A stretch of 44,513 nucleotides of DNA from an uncultured bacterium (GTDB lineage Bacteria; Armatimonadota; HRBIN16). The position numbers and the translations under genes are program-made. Below, piece after piece: positions 16,315 to 25,029 of this stretch. The notes below the pieces were generated by a model, which had not been told where the DNA came from, ran no database searches, and saw only the letters and a program-made list of their open reading frames with translations. The stretch is from NCBI GenBank assembly GCA_938027655.1, contig CALJAP010000014.1:1-44513 (forward strand), in the 5' to 3' direction. The number at the start of each line of letters is the position of its first letter. The stretch's first letter is position 1.

Positions 16315-17310
16315 TTACGAACCCTCTTCAAACTGCACAAAGTACTCTGAGGCTTCGTACTCACCGGCGGACTCGCGCAAGAGGCTGAAGGGGTTTGTGG
16401 ACGGGGATGCTGCCTCCTCCAGCACCTTCTGGAGCACCTTGTTCAGTTTGCTTTTGAGATTGCTCTTCACGGGTTTGTGCGGAATATCCAACGTGCTTAA
16501 AATGTGCGCGAACTGGGAGAGGTCATCAGCGCCACGAAGCTCCACCCACAATATACCGCGTTCCGTCAACTGTGCCTTGTTCTTGTCCGACAGTTTGTCC
16601 GCAACGAAGACGTTCGCGTCGCGGGCTAAAGCGGCATCTGCGCTCTCTGGGTTGCCTTTACCCATCAACTTCACCTCGCAGCGGTAAGTCTTGCCCGTCT
16701 TGTCCACAAGGTGAAAATCCACTTCCCGTTTGTGTCCGGGTGGCGAAGACAGCATAAAATAGCGACGAGGCACCTGATGCAAAGCGCAGAGCGTCATCAT
16801 CAGCGGCTTCTCCACCTGTTTGCCAGCGGTACTCCAGATACCCCCACGCAAGGCAGCACGAGCAACCGCAAGGGCGTTGATGACAATCAAGCTCTCGTTG
16901 ATGTCCAAGTCAATTGCTACGTTGTTGAACTTGATGGTAAGAATAATGTTTACATCCGTCTCGCTCGTCAAGTCACGAATGGCATCATAAAGGGTCTCGT
17001 AGTGCTCAAGGGATGCCTCGATAACAACTTGTTTGCGAGTGGTGTTATACATATTGTTGATGGTCTTGATATTCAACCCAGCATGGATTGCAATCTCTTC
17101 CTTCGGTAGGTTATCAGCAAGCATTTCTCGGCGATACCAGTCAAGGGTGATTTGCTGATGCCGCATCTTCGCTTCAGCAACGCGCTTGAAGAACTCGATG
17201 GCGTACTCCAGAAACTGCGCATCAATGAGGGCAACCACTTCTGACCGGTAGTCCTCACCGAATATCAGCTTGCGGATAATGTTGCCAACCAGTGCATCAG
17301 TTGCAGTCAT
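16315..17310 (-). CDS. Type II restriction endonuclease, possibly CfrBI-like
   Basis: The 331-residue protein overlaps the upstream methyltransferase stop by 4 nt (ATGA), the classic R-M arrangement. A PD-(D/E)xK nuclease signature is visible: KREVDFHLVDKTGKTYRCEVK, with Asp198, Glu212 and Lys214 as candidate metal and catalytic residues, followed by GKGNPESADAALARDANVFV. The N-terminal half is helical (IIRKLIFGEDYRSEVVALID). The overall pattern recalls the CfrBI family (CCWWGG cutters), whose partner is an N4-cytosine methyltransferase like the one here. The family name is from memory and not searched. The gene is intact, with no frameshift. The nested-palindrome element lies just beyond its 3' end. 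Confidence 0.72.
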   Translation of the reverse strand: MTATDALVGNIIRKLIFGEDYRSEVVALIDAQFLEYAIEFFKRVAEAKMRHQQITLDWYRREMLADNLPKEEIAIHAGLNIKTINNMYNTTRKQVVIEASLEHYETLYDAIRDLTSETDVNIILTIKFNNVAIDLDINESLIVINALAVARAALRGGIWSTAGKQVEKPLMMTLCALHQVPRRYFMLSSPPGHKREVDFHLVDKTGKTYRCEVKLMGKGNPESADAALARDANVFVADKLSDKNKAQLTERGILWVELRGADDLSQFAHILSTLDIPHKPVKSNLKSKLNKVLQKVLEEAASPSTNPFSLLRESAGEYEASEYFVQFEEGS

Positions 17311-18665
17311 CCTTCTTCCTTTGCATAACCTGCGCTGATACAGGTGAATTCATCCAGTGTCATCGTTCGGACAGATTTACCTCCAAACAGAGTACCTTCG
17401 CTCAGAAGCTCTTTGGCGTAGGAGGCGTACTGTGGGTCTTTTTCCACAAGGAAATAGAATCTTCCGGTTTGTAGCGCAGCGATACCAACGGTTCCACGTC
17501 CCGCAAATGGGTCAAATACCAGGTCGCCTCGATAGGAGTACAGTTCGATAATGCGGGTTGCCAGTTCCACAGGGAAGACCGCCGGATGCACAGGGTCTGC
17601 AGAAGGCGCGATTCGCCAGACGTTGGTTTTCTCGTAATCGCCCAGCACCTTGCTTGCTTCTACCGTTTCCGAGTCATACTGGCGCATGTTCCAGTCAATT
17701 AACTTGTTGGTATGCTTTCTGTAGACGATAACGTATTCCACTACCGAGTTTGCCTTATACCCCAGCGGCTTGCGGTGCTGATAAAAGCCACCGTTGCGGT
17801 TCTTAGCACTGGGATCTGGCTTCACCCAGATGATGTCATCGATAAAATCAAAGCCGATTTTGGTAATCAGGGGATGAATGTCAAACGGGATCAAGTAACG
17901 TGTGCTTGAATGCTGCCTGCTCATGCGCGGTACCAGCACTGGCGAAGTGTTCAGCACGAAGAATCGCCCTTCTTTGGTGATACGGTGCACCTCGGTAAAC
18001 ACGCGAACCAGAAACTGCAGGTACTCCTCGTAGCTGCGGTAGATGGTGTAGTCTCGCGCGTTGTAGTAAGGAGGTGATGTAAAAGTGAGATGCACCGATT
18101 CATCGGGGACGTGGCGTAACACATCCAGCACGTCGGCATTTACCAGCACATTGTGCAGCCATTCGGGGCTGTGTACGTGGTCTCGCTTTTCCTGCTGTGA
18201 ACCGTGTTTGTCATCCAGCTCTGTGCCGATCGCCTTACGTATCAGCTCGTTAGGGTGACCACGCAGTTTTTCGAGATGCGTGATTACCTCGGCATTGTGC
18301 CGAAAGCATAACAGCCCCCTAATTGCCTGTAGCACCACTTTGGGGTCTTCATCTTGCAAAAAGGTTATCAGGTAGGGGATTGCGGAGGGATGGCGCAACC
18401 GTCCTATCGCAGAGACGAACTCACGCCGTGCCATCGTGTTAGGCTCTCTGCCGGCGCACTCTACAAGAAAGGCAAGCAAGGACAGATTCTCCAGCTTGGC
18501 AAGGTTCTTTGCAGCGGCGGCACGCACTTTGGGGTTGGGATGCTGTGCCAGTTGCATCAGCGGACTGGGGTCGGTATCCGCGGGAAGTTTGCCCAGCCGC
18601 TCCAGTCGCTCCACAATCTCGCCGCTATCCAGGTTATATGCCAACTCCAACGGAAGCGCACCCAT
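17307..18665 (-). CDS. HEAT-repeat/DNA methyltransferase fusion (beta class, likely N4-cytosine)
   Basis: The 452-residue protein has two parts. Residues about 35-150 are HEAT-like helical repeats (LAQHPNPKVRAAAAKNLAKL, then ARREFVSAIGRLRHPSAIPYLITFLQDEDPKVVLQAIRGLL). Residues about 165-430 are a SAM-dependent methyltransferase of the beta class, with motif IV TSPPYYN first (196-202) and motif I FDPFAGRGTVG last (384-394). TSPPY points to N4-cytosine methylation. It protects host DNA from the nuclease encoded next, which it overlaps by 4 nt. The HEAT module may help target recognition or recruit a partner; ordinary type II methyltransferases lack it. Start ATG 18665 has no strong RBS. Confidence 0.85.
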   Translation of the reverse strand: MGALPLELAYNLDSGEIVERLERLGKLPADTDPSPLMQLAQHPNPKVRAAAAKNLAKLENLSLLAFLVECAGREPNTMARREFVSAIGRLRHPSAIPYLITFLQDEDPKVVLQAIRGLLCFRHNAEVITHLEKLRGHPNELIRKAIGTELDDKHGSQQEKRDHVHSPEWLHNVLVNADVLDVLRHVPDESVHLTFTSPPYYNARDYTIYRSYEEYLQFLVRVFTEVHRITKEGRFFVLNTSPVLVPRMSRQHSSTRYLIPFDIHPLITKIGFDFIDDIIWVKPDPSAKNRNGGFYQHRKPLGYKANSVVEYVIVYRKHTNKLIDWNMRQYDSETVEASKVLGDYEKTNVWRIAPSADPVHPAVFPVELATRIIELYSYRGDLVFDPFAGRGTVGIAALQTGRFYFLVEKDPQYASYAKELLSEGTLFGGKSVRTMTLDEFTCISAGYAKEEG

Positions 18666-18749
18666 GGAGTACGCTTGCCTCCCCTACCCGTGATTTTGAA
18701 AGGTTTCCCTACAAACAGTATACCGCCTGGCACAGGAGAGAACAACCTC

Positions 18750-20162
18750 TTATCCCCCGTCACCTTTCCCCACGATACCGCCTTCGGTCATGGGGCGCGG
18801 GTCCAGCAGCTGGTCCAGCTGCTCGGCGGTGAGGTCGGTCATCTCCAGCGCGACCTCTTTGAGCGAGCGTCCCTCCGCATACGCCCGTTTGGCAATCTGC
18901 GCCGCCTTGTCATAGCCGATGACGGGGTTCAGGGCTGTGACCAGAATGGGGTTTTTGCCGACCGCCTCGGCGATGCGCTCGCGGTTCACGGTGAAGCCTG
19001 CTACCGCCCTGTCCGCAAAAATGCGCGCCACGTTGCCCAGAATGGTGATAGACTGTAGCAGGTTGTGCGCCATCAGCGGTAACATCACATTCAGCTGGAA
19101 GTTGCCCCGCTCGTTGCCGATGGATACCGCCAGGTCGTTGCCCATCACCTGCGCACACACCATCATCACCGCCTCGCAGATGACCGGGTTCACTTTGCCG
19201 GGCATGATGCTGCTACCGGGTTGCAGGGCAGGCAGGGCGATTTCACCCAGCCCCGCGATGGGACCGCTGTTCATCCAACGCAGGTCGTTAGCGATTTTCA
19301 TCAGCGCGGTCGCGGTGGTCTTCAGATGACCGCTGAGCTCGGTAGCGGTATCCATCGCCGATTGTGCCGCAAAGTGGTTATCGCTTTCCACAAAGGGGAT
19401 GCCGGTGCGCTGTGCCAGCTTCGCCGCCACACGCGAGGCGAACTCGGGGTGGGCGTTGATACCCGTGCCTACCGCCGTACCTCCCAGCGCAAGCTTCGCC
19501 AGTCTGGGCAGGCAGCTTTCGACCCGTTCGATGCTCTGCGCCACCTGGTATGCCCAGCCGCCCAGCTCCTGACTCATGCGTACCGGCATGGCGTCCATCA
19601 GGTGCGTCCTGCCTGTTTTCACCACGTCGTCCAGCTCGGCAGCGCGCTTCCGAAGCACCTCGTGCAGATGGCGCAGGGCGGGTAACAGCACCTCCTGCAC
19701 CTGCAGATACGCGCTGACGTGGATAGCGGTGGGTATGACGTCATTAGAGGACTGCCCCATGTTCACGTGGTCGTTCGGGTGCACCAGTTTACTGCCGATT
19801 TCACCGCCCAGAATCTGCGTGGCGCGATTGGCAATCACCTCGTTGGCGTTCATGTTGGTGGAGGTGCCGGAACCGGTCTGGAAGATGTCGATGGGGAAAT
19901 GCTCATCCCACTTGCCCTCGGCGACCTCCTCCGCCGCCTGCTGGATGGCTCGCGCCTTTTGCTCATCGAGCAGTCCCAGCTCGTGGTTCACTTCGGCGGC
20001 AGCGCCCTTAATCAGCCCCAGCGCGCGGATGAATACACGCGGGAAGCGGATGCCGCTCACAGGAAAGTTCTCCACCGCCCGCTGCGTTTGCGCTCCATAC
20101 AGGGCATCGGCGGGTACTTGCACCTCGCCTAAAGAATCGCGTTCGATACGGTAGTGGCTCAT
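18750..20162 (-). CDS. fumC: Class II fumarate hydratase
   Basis: The 470-residue enzyme interconverts fumarate and L-malate in the citric acid cycle. It has the expected blocks: [33 protein letters not shown] at the start, [40 protein letters not shown], and the superfamily signature [16 protein letters not shown] around residue 320. The C-terminal domain ends with [28 protein letters not shown]. Length is normal for an iron-independent fumarase. The gene lies 38 bp downstream of a small secreted-protein gene on the same strand, and the R-M pair starts 84 bp further on. Confidence 0.96.
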   Translation of the reverse strand: MSHYRIERDSLGEVQVPADALYGAQTQRAVENFPVSGIRFPRVFIRALGLIKGAAAEVNHELGLLDEQKARAIQQAAEEVAEGKWDEHFPIDIFQTGSGTSTNMNANEVIANRATQILGGEIGSKLVHPNDHVNMGQSSNDVIPTAIHVSAYLQVQEVLLPALRHLHEVLRKRAAELDDVVKTGRTHLMDAMPVRMSQELGGWAYQVAQSIERVESCLPRLAKLALGGTAVGTGINAHPEFASRVAAKLAQRTGIPFVESDNHFAAQSAMDTATELSGHLKTTATALMKIANDLRWMNSGPIAGLGEIALPALQPGSSIMPGKVNPVICEAVMMVCAQVMGNDLAVSIGNERGNFQLNVMLPLMAHNLLQSITILGNVARIFADRAVAGFTVNRERIAEAVGKNPILVTALNPVIGYDKAAQIAKRAYAEGRSLKEVALEMTDLTAEQLDQLLDPRPMTEGGIVGKGDGG

Positions 20163-20200
20163 GATAGCTCCCTCCCCTCAAGGTACGACAAGGTATTATT

Positions 20201-20683
20201 TCACTTCGCAAAGATGCTTACCTGCCCACTCAACACCGTGCCAGCAGGTATCTCGTTAATCGGTACCACCACAAAGGAGGAGCGGCTCGGCAGGCGCAAA
20301 TCCAGCCCCGGAATAGACAGCGAATCCTCCACCACAAAGCCGTTAATCACATAAAAGTAGATGCGACAGTCGCGGGCGGTCTGGTCGATCTCCAGAGTCA
20401 CAGGGTTACTGTAGGTAGTGACCTGTCGCCCGTCTTTGGTGGTGTAGGTGGCGGAAGCCTGCAGCTGGAACGTCTGACGCGGTGCGGGGTTTTGCACGGT
20501 AAAGCGCACGGTCTGCACGGTACCGGAGGGGAATCTGCCGCGCGCGCCCTGAATGGACAGTCTTACCGGAAACTCGTTGCCAGACACCGCCCACGCCCGC
20601 AGCAGGGCATCGGCAGATGCCTGGGCTACCAGCCACGCGAGCAGCATCGCGCCTGTGAGCAGGCGCACAATATCCTTTCGCAT
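20201..20683 (-). CDS. Secreted protein of unknown function
   Basis: ATG 20683 has GGGAGGT 6 nt upstream and gives a 160-residue protein with a Sec signal, MRKDIVRLLTGAMLLAWLVAQASA. The mature part is beta-rich, VRLSIQGARGRFPSGTVQTVRFTVQN through YTTKDGRQVTTYSNPVTLEID, and resembles a single Ig-like or fibronectin-type sandwich. It has one Cys in the mature region. No family was recognised. It is the gene immediately upstream of fumC on the same strand, but a shared function is not implied. A longer open frame upstream to 20797 would destroy the signal peptide. Confidence 0.65.
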   Translation of the reverse strand: MRKDIVRLLTGAMLLAWLVAQASADALLRAWAVSGNEFPVRLSIQGARGRFPSGTVQTVRFTVQNPAPRQTFQLQASATYTTKDGRQVTTYSNPVTLEIDQTARDCRIYFYVINGFVVEDSLSIPGLDLRLPSRSSFVVVPINEIPAGTVLSGQVSIFAK

Positions 20684-20948
20684 ACACAACCTCCCGTATC
20701 GTTCTTGGGAAAAGGATTCTATAGAGAGACATGCTAGCGAACAACTGCAGGTTCCAGTTGCAAAGGTGCTCTGCCTCAGGGCATCCTCTGCCATCAACGA
20801 CCATTATATCACAGAATAGCAATTGTAACCAGTAGTCTACATTACACTTCCTTCCTCCTCTTTTCCCTGTGCTGAACGCAGGAATGGTGTTCGCCTAATC
20901 CGAAATGAGTATGACGCATCAGTATAGTGTTAACTGTGGGAGGAAGCC

Positions 20949-22937
20949 TTGTCCCTGCATAGTATCGCCAGCCGCATTGCCGCGCGACGAGCACGAGAAC
21001 AGGTTGTTCCAGCTGGAGTGCCTGCGCCCCGCGTGGTCACGCTGCGGGCAGTGCTGTTGGGGCTGCCGCTGATCGCCATCAACTGTTTCTGGATTACTGT
21101 CGTGGAGGTGCGTCTGTACACACTGGACGGCACCTCGTTACCCCTGTTCATTACACCCATCTTCATCCTGTTCATGCTGATTATTCTGAACTTGTTCTGG
21201 CGATGGCTCAGCCCGCGCTCCGCTTTGACCCCCGGTGAGCTGCTGACAATATACGTGATGCTGGTTATCTCTTCCACGCTGGCAGCGCATGATATGCTGC
21301 AGAACATGTTCGGTGTGTTGGGGCATCCCGTCCGCTTCGCCACCCCCGAGAACAACTGGAAGGCGTTGTGGTTCCAGTATTTGCCCTGGCGGCTGTTCGT
21401 GCGCGATGAAGAGGTGTTGAAGGACTTCTACCAGGGCAACGTCTCGCCGTATCGCTGGTATCGTATCCAGCCGTTTCTGGAGCCTCTGTTGCTGTGGGCG
21501 GTGCTGATACTCGCGCTTATCGGCGTGATGTTAGGAGTGAACATCCTTCTGCGCCGCTCGTGGACGGAACATGAACGGCTGGTCTTCCCTATCGTGCAGC
21601 TGCCGATGGCGATGACAGGGCATATCGGCGGAGTGCCTTTCTTCCGCCAGAAGCCGATGTGGGCGGGGTTCGCTCTCGCCATGGCGATCAGCGGGCTGAA
21701 CGGTATCCACTGGCTGTATCCCTCGGTGCCCTACATTCAGTACATTAAGCTCTACGACCTGCGCCAGCATATCACCAACCGCCCGTGGGATGCGGTAGGC
21801 TGGACGCCTATCAGCATGTATCCCTTTGGCATTGGGCTGGCGTTTTTTACACCGTTAGACCTGCAGTTCTCGTGCTGGTTCTTCTACGTGGCGCGGAAGC
21901 TGTTCCAAGTGGTCGGTGCGGTGTTCGGCTGGGATGCCCCGACGAATGTGGGCTTCCCCTTCTTCCCTGAACAGGCGGCGGGAGGATGGATGGCTCTGGG
22001 CATCGTGGTGGTATACGGTGCGCGGCGCTACTTTGTAAACGCCTGGCGGCAGGCATGGGCACAGAACCCCACCGACCCTGAGGAGAGCCGTCGCTTCCGC
22101 TGGGCGTTTGGATTGATTGCGGTGTGCCTCGTGGTGATTATCATTTTTGCGCAGCAGATAGGACTGTCGCTGTGGGCGGGCGCGGTTTTCTTCGGCATCT
22201 ACTTCCTGCTGGCGATTACCATCACCCGCGTGCGTGCCGAGCTGGGCACACCCCACGAGATTTACTTCGTCAACCCCAACCGCATGATGACCGCTCTGTT
22301 CGGTAGCCAGAACATCGGCACGCGCGACCTGACGCTGATTCAAACCCTTTACTGGTTTAACCGGGGCTACCGTTCGCATCCCATGCCCAACCAGCTGGAA
22401 GCGATGAAGATGTTTGAAGGGCATCCCAAGTCGCTGAACAGGCTCATCTGGGTGATTGTGGTCGCCACACTGTTCGGTTTTGTCGCTACCTGCTGGGCGA
22501 ATCTGCATGTGACCTATCGTGCAGGGGCAGACGCGAAGGCGGTGGGGTTCAAGGACTGGCTGGGTTGGGAGTCCTTTGGCTGGTTGACCAACTGGATCAA
22601 CGCGCCCGTGAAACAGGAGAGCACCCGTATCGGGTATATGGTGGGAGGTTTCCTGATAGTGGTCTTCCTGCGGTTGATGCGCAACCTGTTCCTGTGGTGG
22701 CCCCTGCACCCTGCGGGCTACGCGCTGGCGGTCTCGTACGCGATGGACTACTTCTGGTTCAACTTCTTCATCGCGTGGGTGATTAAGGGTTTGCTGGTTC
22801 GCTACGGCGGGATGCGCGCACACAACATCGCCGTGCCCTTCTTCCTCGGGCTGATACTGGGCGACTATACGATGGGTTCCCTGTGGAGCATCCTCGGCGC
22901 GGTGATGGATGTGCAAACGTATAAGATATACATTTAG
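20949..22937 (+). CDS. Large polytopic membrane protein, DUF6785/DUF6784 type (OPT-like)
   Basis: TTG 20949 is the start: GGGAGGA lies 5 nt upstream and no nearer ATG fits. The 662-residue protein has about 12-14 hydrophobic helices (for example LRAVLLGLPLIAINCFWITV, FITPIFILFMLIILNLFW, VMLVISSTLAAHDMLQNMFG). Long loops between them contain TEHERLVFPIVQLPMAM and the C-terminal PVKQESTRIGYMVGGFLIVV. The pattern recalls uncharacterised membrane proteins annotated DUF6785/DUF6784 in Armatimonadota and Planctomycetota, distantly like oligopeptide (OPT) transporters; this is recalled, not searched. It precedes sugar-metabolism genes on the same strand, so a substrate-uptake role is plausible. Confidence 0.75.
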   Translation: MSLHSIASRIAARRAREQVVPAGVPAPRVVTLRAVLLGLPLIAINCFWITVVEVRLYTLDGTSLPLFITPIFILFMLIILNLFWRWLSPRSALTPGELLTIYVMLVISSTLAAHDMLQNMFGVLGHPVRFATPENNWKALWFQYLPWRLFVRDEEVLKDFYQGNVSPYRWYRIQPFLEPLLLWAVLILALIGVMLGVNILLRRSWTEHERLVFPIVQLPMAMTGHIGGVPFFRQKPMWAGFALAMAISGLNGIHWLYPSVPYIQYIKLYDLRQHITNRPWDAVGWTPISMYPFGIGLAFFTPLDLQFSCWFFYVARKLFQVVGAVFGWDAPTNVGFPFFPEQAAGGWMALGIVVVYGARRYFVNAWRQAWAQNPTDPEESRRFRWAFGLIAVCLVVIIIFAQQIGLSLWAGAVFFGIYFLLAITITRVRAELGTPHEIYFVNPNRMMTALFGSQNIGTRDLTLIQTLYWFNRGYRSHPMPNQLEAMKMFEGHPKSLNRLIWVIVVATLFGFVATCWANLHVTYRAGADAKAVGFKDWLGWESFGWLTNWINAPVKQESTRIGYMVGGFLIVVFLRLMRNLFLWWPLHPAGYALAVSYAMDYFWFNFFIAWVIKGLLVRYGGMRAHNIAVPFFLGLILGDYTMGSLWSILGAVMDVQTYKIYI

Positions 22938-22960
22938 CGGTCTAGCTGTCTGGTTATCAG

Positions 22961-23046
22961 AGGAAAACCTCCGCCAGTGGCGAATAGATTCTTTAATATC
23001 TCCAACGAAGGAGGCACTCCCCCGATGAAAATCGGCATCAACCGAT
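22961..23046 (+). repeat. Duplicated leader and start codon of the sugar-isomerase gene, copy 1
   Basis: This 86-bp stretch matches 23860-23945 with about five mismatches (offset 899 bp). It includes the ribosome binding site and an ATG at 23025 followed by MKIGINR, identical to the isomerase N-terminus, but here the frame ends after 9 codons (TAG). It directly follows the membrane-protein gene and marks the left edge of the toxin-antitoxin insertion. Confidence 0.9.
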
Positions 23047-23065
23047 TTCGATAGCCGTGGGTGTA

Positions 23066-23478
23066 TTAACTGGCTTTTATCTTGTCCATGAAGTCTCGCC
23101 CGTTCACGATGGCAATATTGCGGAACGTTCCAAGAGCCAGAAGATGGGTGTCTCCGCTAACGATGAAATCGGCATTTCCTTCAACAGCAGCCTCGAGGAA
23201 TTTGTTATCGCTCGGATCGTCATGTACAACATCTATTGCCTGCGTAGGCGATACAAACTGCGCTTTCTTGAACAGGTAATCAATTGTCGCAGTGAGTTCT
23301 TCGACAGCAATGCCGAACTTCGGACGTTGAAGCACAGCCACGTACTCCCGTACGATGGGTTCACTGACTACCAACGTAAACTTGCCTGTTCTCCACTCAT
23401 CCACGATGGCGCCCAAACGCCCGCCCAGTAAAGCAGTAAAGCAGAGACGAAGATATTTGTGTCAAGAACGACTCGCAT
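23066..23478 (-). pseudogene. PIN-domain toxin, frameshifted by an 8-bp tandem duplication
   Basis: Translation from ATG 23478 gives MRVVLDTNIFVSALL, the PIN-toxin start with catalytic Asp6, then leaves frame and stops. The rest of the domain, GAIVDEWRTGKFTLVVSEPI through SGDTHLLALGTFRNIAIVNG, is open in another frame from 23416 to 23066. The shift is caused by a perfect tandem repeat, AGTAAAGC twice at 23427-23442; deleting one copy restores a normal ~133-residue VapC-like RNase reading ALLGGRLGAIVDEW. The ATG overlaps the antitoxin end by 17 nt. A product from the TTG at 23416 would lack Asp6. This is a recent, possibly reversible, inactivation. Confidence 0.82.
23427..23442 (+). repeat. 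8-bp perfect tandem repeat inside the toxin gene
   Basis: AGTAAAGC is repeated exactly, at 23427-23434 and 23435-23442. It lies 37 bp inside the coding strand start of the toxin and is not a multiple of three, so it shifts the frame. Confidence 0.9.
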
Positions 23479-23704
23479 ACCCTTCTCTCACAGCACGCAC
23501 CTCGGCTTCAATATCCTCCTCCATGAGGTCCATCTTTTCTGCCTTGGCTCGCATCGAACGCAGAGCTTTTTCGAATCTCTCCTCGATCTCCGGCTCCTCT
23601 GCAAGAGTCAGTTTAAGATAACGAATAAAGGCAAGCACATCGGGCAGCCGTGCTTCGGGAAGGTCGGCAATTTCTCGCATAATCGCTTGCTCTAAGCTGG
23701 TCAT
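23462..23704 (-). CDS. Antitoxin of the PIN toxin module
   Basis: ATG 23704 follows GGAGGGG and gives an 80-residue protein, MTSLEQAIMREIADLPEARL then PDVLAFIRYLKLTLAEEPEI. The first half looks like the small helical domain common in VapB/DUF2281-like antitoxins and the rest is acidic and helical (EERFEKALRSMRAKAEKMDLMEED). Its stop codon overlaps the toxin ATG by 17 nt, the usual coupling. It is intact although the toxin is not. An upstream in-frame extension to 23797 is unlikely given the RBS. Confidence 0.75.
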   Translation of the reverse strand: MTSLEQAIMREIADLPEARLPDVLAFIRYLKLTLAEEPEIEERFEKALRSMRAKAEKMDLMEEDIEAEVRAVREGYASRS

Positions 23705-23859
23705 GATGCCCCTCCTGTCGCGATGCTTTGTGCACGCTGCTATACCAAAATTATACGCCTCCGGTATATTCGTCTGCAAGCCCACGATTTGCCTCACGCA
23801 ACGTCTTGTCTGAAGCTATTCACGTACCAGAGTCTCCGCCATCGGGTGAGAACCTCCAG

Positions 23860-23945
23860 AGGAAAACCTTCGCCAGTGGCGAATAAATTTTTCGATATCT
23901 CCAACGAAGGAGGCACTCCCCCGATGAAAATCGGCATCAACCGAT
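23860..23945 (+). repeat. Duplicated leader and start of the sugar-isomerase gene, copy 2 (functional)
   Basis: This is the functional counterpart of copy 1 (22961-23046). It contains AAGGAGG (23907-23913) and the real start ATG 23924. The toxin-antitoxin module lies between the two copies. Confidence 0.9.
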
Positions 23946-24742
23946 GGACAATGCCCGGCGACTGGTCGTTTGAGCGGTGCCTCACGGCGGCAAAAGACGC
24001 CGGGTTCGACAGTATCGAGTTCAACATGGCGGAAGACGGTGTGCTCGGCTTCGAGGCGAAAGAGTCCGAAGTGCGTGCGCTCGCCGAATCTGCTCAGCGT
24101 ATCGGCGTAGAGCTGTCCAGTCTCTCCACGGGACTGGGCTGGCGGTACCCGCTCACCAGTCCAGACCCCGCCGTGCGCGAGAAAGGGATGCAAGCGGTTC
24201 GCAAGCAGCTGCAGATTGCGAGCTGGCTGGGGGTAGACACCATTCTGGTCGTGCCCGGATTGGTGAACGAAGAAACCGCCTACGACGAGGCATACGAACG
24301 CGCTCATAAAGCACTGCGTGAGCTGCTGCCGGAGGCAGAGCGGTTGGGCGTGCGCATCGGCGTGGAAAATGTGTGGAACAAGTTCCTTCTCAGCCCCCTG
24401 GAGATGCGACAGTTCGTGGACGAGCTGGGCAGTCCGTATGCGGGCGTATACTTCGACGCGGGCAACGTGCTGGTGATGGGCTATCCCGAACAGTGGATAC
24501 GGATTCTGGGCAAGCGCATCTATCGCGTGCACGTGAAGGACTTCAAGACGCACATCGGCAATATCAGCGGCTTCTGCAACCCCCTGCAGGGCAATGTGCC
24601 CTGGGCGAAGGTGAACGATGCGCTGAAACAGGTGGGGTATGACGGTTACATCACCGCCGAGGTAGAGGGCTACCCGAACTACCCCGAGCTCGGCTTGAGG
24701 CACATCGCGGAGAGCCTCAAAGCGGTTTTTAATCCGATGTGA
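23924..24742 (+). CDS. Sugar phosphate isomerase/epimerase (xylose-isomerase-like TIM barrel)
   Basis: ATG 23924 is fixed by AAGGAGG 10 nt upstream. The 272-residue protein has the AP-endonuclease-2/xylose-isomerase-like barrel: MKIGINRWTMPGDWSFERCLTAAKDAGFDSIEFN, then GVRIGVENVWNKFLLSP (metal Glu), VYFDAGNVLVMGYPEQWIR (Asp), VHVKDFKTHIGNISGF (His) and YITAEVEGYP (Glu). These match the metal ligands of this family. Relatives isomerise or epimerise sugars, hydroxypyruvate or inositol derivatives; the substrate is not determined. It heads a run of plus-strand genes with two Gfo/Idh/MocA oxidoreductases, so it probably acts in a sugar or inositol-like catabolic route. Its original leader was displaced by the toxin-antitoxin insertion. 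Confidence 0.88.
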   Translation: MKIGINRWTMPGDWSFERCLTAAKDAGFDSIEFNMAEDGVLGFEAKESEVRALAESAQRIGVELSSLSTGLGWRYPLTSPDPAVREKGMQAVRKQLQIASWLGVDTILVVPGLVNEETAYDEAYERAHKALRELLPEAERLGVRIGVENVWNKFLLSPLEMRQFVDELGSPYAGVYFDAGNVLVMGYPEQWIRILGKRIYRVHVKDFKTHIGNISGFCNPLQGNVPWAKVNDALKQVGYDGYITAEVEGYPNYPELGLRHIAESLKAVFNPM

Positions 24743-24756
24743 AGGAGAGCTGCGAC

Positions 24757-25017
24757 GTGCCTAGGCTTTCCGAGTTTTACGGGATTGTCATCAGCATGTT
24801 TTACAGAGACCATGCGCCGCCTCATTTCCACGCCGTTTATGCGGAACATGAGGCGATAGTTGGTATAGACCCGATTCGGGTGCTGGAAGGGCAGCTGCCC
24901 AGAAGGGTTCAGTCGATGGTCTTTGAGTGGGCAGCAATGCATCAAGAAGAACTGCGCGAGAACTGGGACCTGGCAAGAACGGGACAACCGTTACGACGCA
25001 TTCCCCCGCTAGATTAG
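24757..25017 (+). CDS. DUF4160 protein
   Basis: GTG 24757 follows AAGGAG (24743-24748) and yields an 86-residue product, MPRLSEFYGIVISMFYRDHAPPHFHAVYAE, a typical DUF4160 start; an earlier GTG at 24739 overlaps the previous stop but gives a non-family N-terminus. The domain is small, with the conserved DHxPPHFHA block. DUF4160 genes are usually paired with DUF2442 as here, and the pair is suspected to be a toxin-antitoxin-like or regulatory unit, which is unproven. It has been placed within the sugar operon, 14 bp after the isomerase stop. Confidence 0.85.
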   Translation: MPRLSEFYGIVISMFYRDHAPPHFHAVYAEHEAIVGIDPIRVLEGQLPRRVQSMVFEWAAMHQEELRENWDLARTGQPLRRIPPLD

Positions 25018-25029
25018 GAGGTGACCAAG

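Noticed and set aside
21855-22916. A 353-codon open frame antisense to the DUF6785-like gene
   Set aside because: It is opposite a clear multi-helix membrane protein and has no RBS or recognisable motif.
23066-23416. A short, complete PIN protein starting at 23416
   Set aside because: The start would be a TTG without an RBS and the product would lack the catalytic N-terminal Asp; the upstream frame with the tandem repeat explains it better as a frameshifted gene.
24739-24759. GTG 24739 as the DUF4160 start
   Set aside because: It overlaps the previous stop and precedes the RBS at 24743-24748; GTG 24757 gives the family-typical N-terminus.
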